17,194 nucleotides of DNA, taken from an uncultured Gammaproteobacteria bacterium (lineage in GTDB: Bacteria; Pseudomonadota; Gammaproteobacteria; Ga0077536). Shown here piece after piece: positions 15,909-17,194 of the stretch. Location of the stretch: assembly GCA_903866355.1 (NCBI GenBank), contig CAIPNE010000469.1, forward strand, positions 1-17,194, read 5' to 3'. The translations under genes and the position numbers were made by a program. Every line of letters starts with the position of its first letter. Positions within the stretch are counted from its first letter, which is position 1. The notes beneath the pieces are model-generated. The model ran no database searches. It had not been told where the DNA came from and worked only from the letters and a program-made list of their open reading frames with translations.

Positions 15909-16451
15909 TCACGGGACCGCCTTAGGCTTGGGTGGAATGATGACTTTAATGCGGCCCGCCGCCGCGTTTTTCGCCGCATCGGTGCCGCCGGTTGCCGGCG
16001 CGCCGCGCCCAGTAATGATGCTGCGCTTGGTGTCGTAGTTGATGCGATAACCCTCGAACAAGCGCGCGCCTTGCGTTAGCCGCGCATCCTTGATGAGCAC
16101 GAGCTGGTCTTTCTTGGCGTGGTATTCGATTTCCAGCGCGTAGCCTTCGATGTCTTCCTTGCCGCCGTCGGGCGTCTGTTTGAAAAACGCGGACTTGCCA
16201 TCCACGAACACATCCTCTAACTGCCGATTGACATCAAAACTTGCGCGAAGGCGGTCGCCCGTCATCCGAATGGAGCCCTGCACCACCACCACATTGCCCA
16301 GGTAAGTTGTGCGACCGGATTCATCGACGAGTTCGGCAAATTCAGCCGTAATCTCCACCGGCTGCTGCGAATCGGTAGACAGCGCCCAGACGCTGGTCGC
16401 TGCAGCGAGCAGAAAAACCGCCCCGACCCACCGTAAGTTATTTGCGTTCAA
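15909..16451 (-). CDS. lptA: LPS transport periplasmic bridge protein LptA
   Basis: Periplasmic beta-jellyroll protein that oligomerises between LptC and LptD. With the TTG at 16451 as start it has 180 residues (E. coli 185). It begins with a signal peptide (hydrophobic core about 8-19, cleavage near VWA-LS at 23), then PVEITAEFAEL and TTYLGNVVVVQGSIRMTGDRLRA, which match the OstA/LptA fold pattern (GNVVVxQG, then a polar strand), and a basic Pro-rich end. No ATG or GTG is available in frame near the right place. Another TTG at 16496 would put 15 polar residues before the signal. The chosen start overlaps the end of lptC by 14 bp. LptA function is clear; the start codon is the least certain point. 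Confidence 0.9.
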   Translation of the reverse strand: MNANNLRWVGAVFLLAAATSVWALSTDSQQPVEITAEFAELVDESGRTTYLGNVVVVQGSIRMTGDRLRASFDVNRQLEDVFVDGKSAFFKQTPDGGKEDIEGYALEIEYHAKKDQLVLIKDARLTQGARLFEGYRINYDTKRSIITGRGAPATGGTDAAKNAAAGRIKVIIPPKPKAVP

Positions 16452-17028
16452 TGCGGCTTCTGACACGTTCGCGCAGTTCCACTCGGTTGTGTTCAAAATT
16501 GGCCCGCAAACCTTTGGCTTTGGTCACGCTGTTGAGGCTCTTGATCGTCGCGGCATTATCGGTTTCGGCATATTGGACTTTCGGAAAGACGCGCAGTTCG
16601 GAGGTGAGGATTTCGAACTCCCGTTCGCCCGCGTCATCCAAACGCCAAATCTCCACCCGCCCGTGTAGCACGATGAGGTCCGCATCGGCTTTGATGGTGC
16701 CTCGTTCTGCAACCACCTGCCATGGGCTGGCGCCATCATTATAAATTTCCATGCGTGGCCGGGCTAATTCTGTCGCGTCAGTGTCCGGGTAGTGATAGAC
16801 CTCATCGGCCATCAAGACGTTTTGCAAATCGCCGTTGCGGTCCATCGTATGTCGCACCATGTCGATCAGATAGTAATCCGGCGCATGCCGGCGCGCGCTG
16901 GGCGCGACGGCCGGATCGCGCGTCAGTACCTGCCACACCCAAAAAGATCCCGCACTCAACAACACCGCGAGGACCGCCATCCAAACCGCCCGACCCAGCG
17001 CTAAGTAACCGCGTCCCATCGCCATCAT
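16438..17028 (-). CDS. lptC: LPS export system protein LptC
   Basis: Bitopic inner-membrane protein that takes LPS from LptB2FG and hands it to LptA. It has 196 residues (191 in E. coli): one N-terminal membrane helix (about 12-35), then a periplasmic beta-jellyroll with PDYYLIDMVRHTMDRNGD, YPDTDATELARPRMEIY, WQVVAERGTI and VLHGRVEI. These are typical of the YrbK family, including the pattern of alternating hydrophobic strands. The start is the ATG at 17028, which overlaps the kdsC stop as ATGA; a longer frame to 17088 would run inside kdsC. A second ATG follows immediately. The 3' end overlaps lptA. Confidence 0.95.
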   Translation of the reverse strand: MMAMGRGYLALGRAVWMAVLAVLLSAGSFWVWQVLTRDPAVAPSARRHAPDYYLIDMVRHTMDRNGDLQNVLMADEVYHYPDTDATELARPRMEIYNDGASPWQVVAERGTIKADADLIVLHGRVEIWRLDDAGEREFEILTSELRVFPKVQYAETDNAATIKSLNSVTKAKGLRANFEHNRVELRERVRSRIERK

Positions 17029-17194
17029 CCGGCGTAGCGGGCATATTGCCCCGCGAGCGTGCCTTGTGCGTGCATGATGAATTCGCAAAGCTCACGCGCC
17101 GCGCCGTTGCCACCGCCGGCTTGCGTGCAGTAAGCCGCCGCCGCCACGCACTGCGGGTGGCCGTCGGCAACACTCACCGGCAGCCCCACGCAAC
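17025..17194 (-). CDS. kdsC: 3-deoxy-D-manno-octulosonate 8-phosphate phosphatase (C-terminal part; runs off the right edge)
   Basis: HAD-family phosphatase that makes Kdo for the LPS inner core. Only the last 55 residues are in the window. They read VGLPVSVADGHPQC, then AYCTQAGGGNGAARELCEFI, and match the C-terminus of KdsC (VADAHP and GGxGAVREVC in E. coli), with a short extra tail ending YARYAG. The stop TGA overlaps the lptC start by 4 bp. Its place ahead of lptCAB fits the conserved order. The catalytic Asp motifs lie beyond the edge. Confidence 0.9.
   Translation of the reverse strand, partial: CVGLPVSVADGHPQCVAAAAYCTQAGGGNGAARELCEFIMHAQGTLAGQYARYAG

Noticed and set aside
15878..15979. 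N-terminal extension of lptB
   Set aside because: It overlaps the lptA 3' end, encodes an Arg-rich stretch unlike any LptB, and the ATG at 15877 gives the exact E. coli length with a ribosome site.

Overview
The window reads as a stretch of core chromosome from a GC-rich proteobacterium. Gamma- or betaproteobacterial is most likely, judging from gene order (kdsC-lptC-lptA-lptB-rpoN-hpf, hisI and hisE as separate genes beside tatABC, DUF2782 and an APH-type thrB beside polA). The lineage below class level cannot be settled by eye. I see no insertion sequence, phage, CRISPR array, tRNA or rRNA, and almost all the DNA is explained by well-conserved housekeeping genes. No gap between genes exceeds about 200 bp.

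Layout from left to right. At 1-532 (minus) is the N-terminal part of threonine dehydratase ilvA, divergent from rpiA (plus, 590-1243). rpiA converges with a long minus-strand block, 7813 down to 1256: polA, hisA, hisF, hisI, hisE, tatA, tatB, tatC. This joins DNA polymerase I, the late middle steps of histidine synthesis and the complete twin-arginine translocase. Divergent from polA on the plus strand is a short unit of a small exported DUF2782 protein and thrB (7935-9269). It ends at a perfect bidirectional terminator at 9279-9305. On the other side of that terminator lies a minus-strand OmpA/Pal-like lipoprotein (9328-9993) with its own recognisable sigma70-type promoter.

The right third is a second long minus-strand block, 17194 down to 10195: kdsC (partial), lptC, lptA, lptB, rpoN, hpf, rapZ, ptsH, ptsI. 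It makes the Kdo phosphatase for LPS, three parts of the LPS transport bridge, sigma54, the ribosome hibernation factor, RapZ, and HPr plus Enzyme I of the phosphotransferase system. Several genes overlap by 4 bp (kdsC/lptC, ptsH/ptsI, hisF/hisI), indicating translational coupling.

The points most worth a second look are modest. The PTS end of the rpoN block has HPr (with both His15 and Ser46) and Enzyme I but no ptsN, hprK or EIIA gene. RapZ lacks the basic C-terminal tail that the E. coli protein uses for RNA binding. The histidine cluster begins abruptly at hisA behind polA. The OmpA-like lipoprotein has a pure (CGG)9 tract in its proline linker and a glycine-rich segment bracketed by two cysteines. 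The DUF2782 protein carries a DxDGDG calcium-loop-like motif. I found no convincing undescribed multi-gene system here.
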